The translations under genes and the position numbers were made by a program. This document shows positions 62,952 through 64,000 of a DNA stretch of 64,000 nucleotides, in pieces. The notes under the pieces were generated by a model, which ran no database searches, was not told the origin of the DNA, and saw nothing but the letters and a program-made list of their open reading frames with translations. Source of the DNA: Malus domestica. Taxonomy: Eukaryota; Streptophyta; Magnoliopsida; Rosales; Rosaceae. The stretch is from the NCBI RefSeq assembly GCF_042453785.1, contig NC_091664.1, positions 673,001 to 737,000 of the forward strand. Direction: 5' to 3'. How positions within the stretch are numbered: position 1 is the stretch's first letter; the number at the start of each line of letters is the position of its first letter.

Positions 62952-64000
62952 TTATTAAATAACGTTTTAATCATTAGGGGAATGTATATCAAACTACTAA
63001 ATAAAATATTAAAGAGTAATGCTAAAAAGATTAAATTTGGAAATTAAAATTGTAAACTAAATAATGTGTCACTAATAGAAATGAGCACGTCTCTCAACAC
63101 TTAAGTAATAAACCAATCATCAACTTTCATGTCATTTAGTTTCCGAAATTTCATCTCCAAATTGAGTCATTGCTCAAATATTAAAACATTAAAATTCTTA
63201 CAACCCCACTTTTCTTATCTACAACTCCTCACAATTGCTCAACCTATGCATCCTATGCATAGCATGTGAGCAATTGCTAGGTTATGATTAAAGAATTTGC
63301 ATGTATATGTATTTGCTAGGAATGACTTGCAATGAATGTGTATTATGTATTTACTAAGGCCTTCTAAAATGGAGTCTGATTCCATATTGGAATCAAACTT
63401 TTACAGCGGGTTAGAAAATTTGAGTTCTACGAAAGTGATTCTATTTTTTGAGTTCGGTATTGAACTTGTGAGTTTGATTCCTATATAATAAATGGCCAAC
63501 TTCTAAGTAATGAAAAGGTGGTTGATACATGGTATGACATTACCTAGAACATGAAGCTATATGATAACTAATGGGAATTGTTTGATTCATATTCATTCTT
63601 TCCCATCCCCGTACGAAAGCAAGCAAACGCATGTATATAAAGCGAGAAAGCAAAAACAGTGCAACGTTGTTCTACTAATAAAAAGATGGTTATTTTTACC
63701 AAAAAATAAAAATAAAAAGATGGTTAAGACTAAAATGCACCTTTAGTTAATTAAGAGCATCTCCAATTATGTTTTTTTATTTTTTAGTTAAATTTTAGAT
63801 AAAATTACTAGAAAGCTATTTTAGGACTTCCCTTATTTAGTGTTATTATTTATGACTATCTATACACCTATTTTTATTTCTCACACATTTCCTGTGAAAT
63901 TATCACAGAGATAAGCAGAAGGCTCAATTTCAACAACACAGATATTATCCCCCAATTTGTTAATTAGCACATACATAATCCGTTAGGTGTGGAGTTTTAT
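62952..64000. other. Intergenic, AT-rich
   Basis: Contains the MITE at 63014-63175 and, from 63752, a segment starting GAGCATCTCCAAT that resembles the end of a common plant MITE; its other end is not in the window. A short palindrome (CCTATGCAT...ATGCATAG) lies near 63245-63265. No gene seen. Confidence 0.5.
63014..63175. mobile_element. Mutator-like MITE with 9-10-bp TSD
   Basis: A 162-bp element with inverted ends GAGTAATGC... and (complement) GAGCAATGA..., continuing as similar AAATTTGGA and AAACTAAAT blocks. The flanks AAATATTAAA (63004-63013, 63176-63185) are a perfect 10-bp match. Confidence 0.82.

Overview
This is nuclear DNA of a flowering plant: genes have many GT-AG introns, coding exons are split, and retrotransposons, hAT and Mutator-type elements, a SINE and microsatellites fill the spaces. 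Gene content and several dispersed repeats resemble woody Rosaceae (Malus/Pyrus type). That placement is my inference from recall, not something the sequence proves.

Layout. 1-4809: a decayed Ty1/copia element on the minus strand (nonsense codon, 30-bp duplication, Au-like SINE inside pol). 5145-7010: the last three exons of an unrecognised plus-strand gene, starting just downstream of that element. 7704-10170: a two-exon UVR-motif coiled-coil protein. 11489-14753: a shortened cyclic-nucleotide-gated channel (CNGC) gene. 15494-20999: a very young, apparently intact Ty1/copia element with 642-bp LTRs, a 5-bp target-site duplication (TSD) and a 1332-codon gag-pol. 21005-24719: intergenic, with two Mutator-type MITEs. 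24720-34144: an 18-exon non-lysosomal glucosylceramidase (GBA2/GH116) gene with a hAT element in intron 5 and one GC-AG intron. 38014-44642: a 16-exon cytosolic glutathione reductase ending in TNL, with a recent 193-bp tandem duplication in intron 10. 45317-47451 (minus): a pTAC5-like plastid protein with a peptidoglycan-binding-like region and four CxxCxGxG zinc motifs. 47841-49449: a 1.6-kb non-autonomous hAT element upstream of it. 50428-51821: a second hAT-like element (8-bp TSD, AACGGTTATGG-rich ends) that encloses an entire two-exon LYR-motif gene. 52027-62951: a direct tandem duplication of about 5-6 kb units, each with an intact 11-exon gene on the minus strand for a 375-aa type I membrane protein.

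The genes are independent housekeeping or signalling loci with no operon-like logic. The most unusual item is the LYR gene inside the hAT-like element, which looks like transduplication (Pack-hAT). The tandem duplicates also give an internal clock: one copy has a 154-bp MITE with a 9-bp TSD and the other has the matching empty site, while the other copy has its own hAT insertion with a 5'-truncated SINE nested in it.

All exon borders were read by eye from splice consensus, phase continuity and recalled family similarity; none was tested against transcripts.
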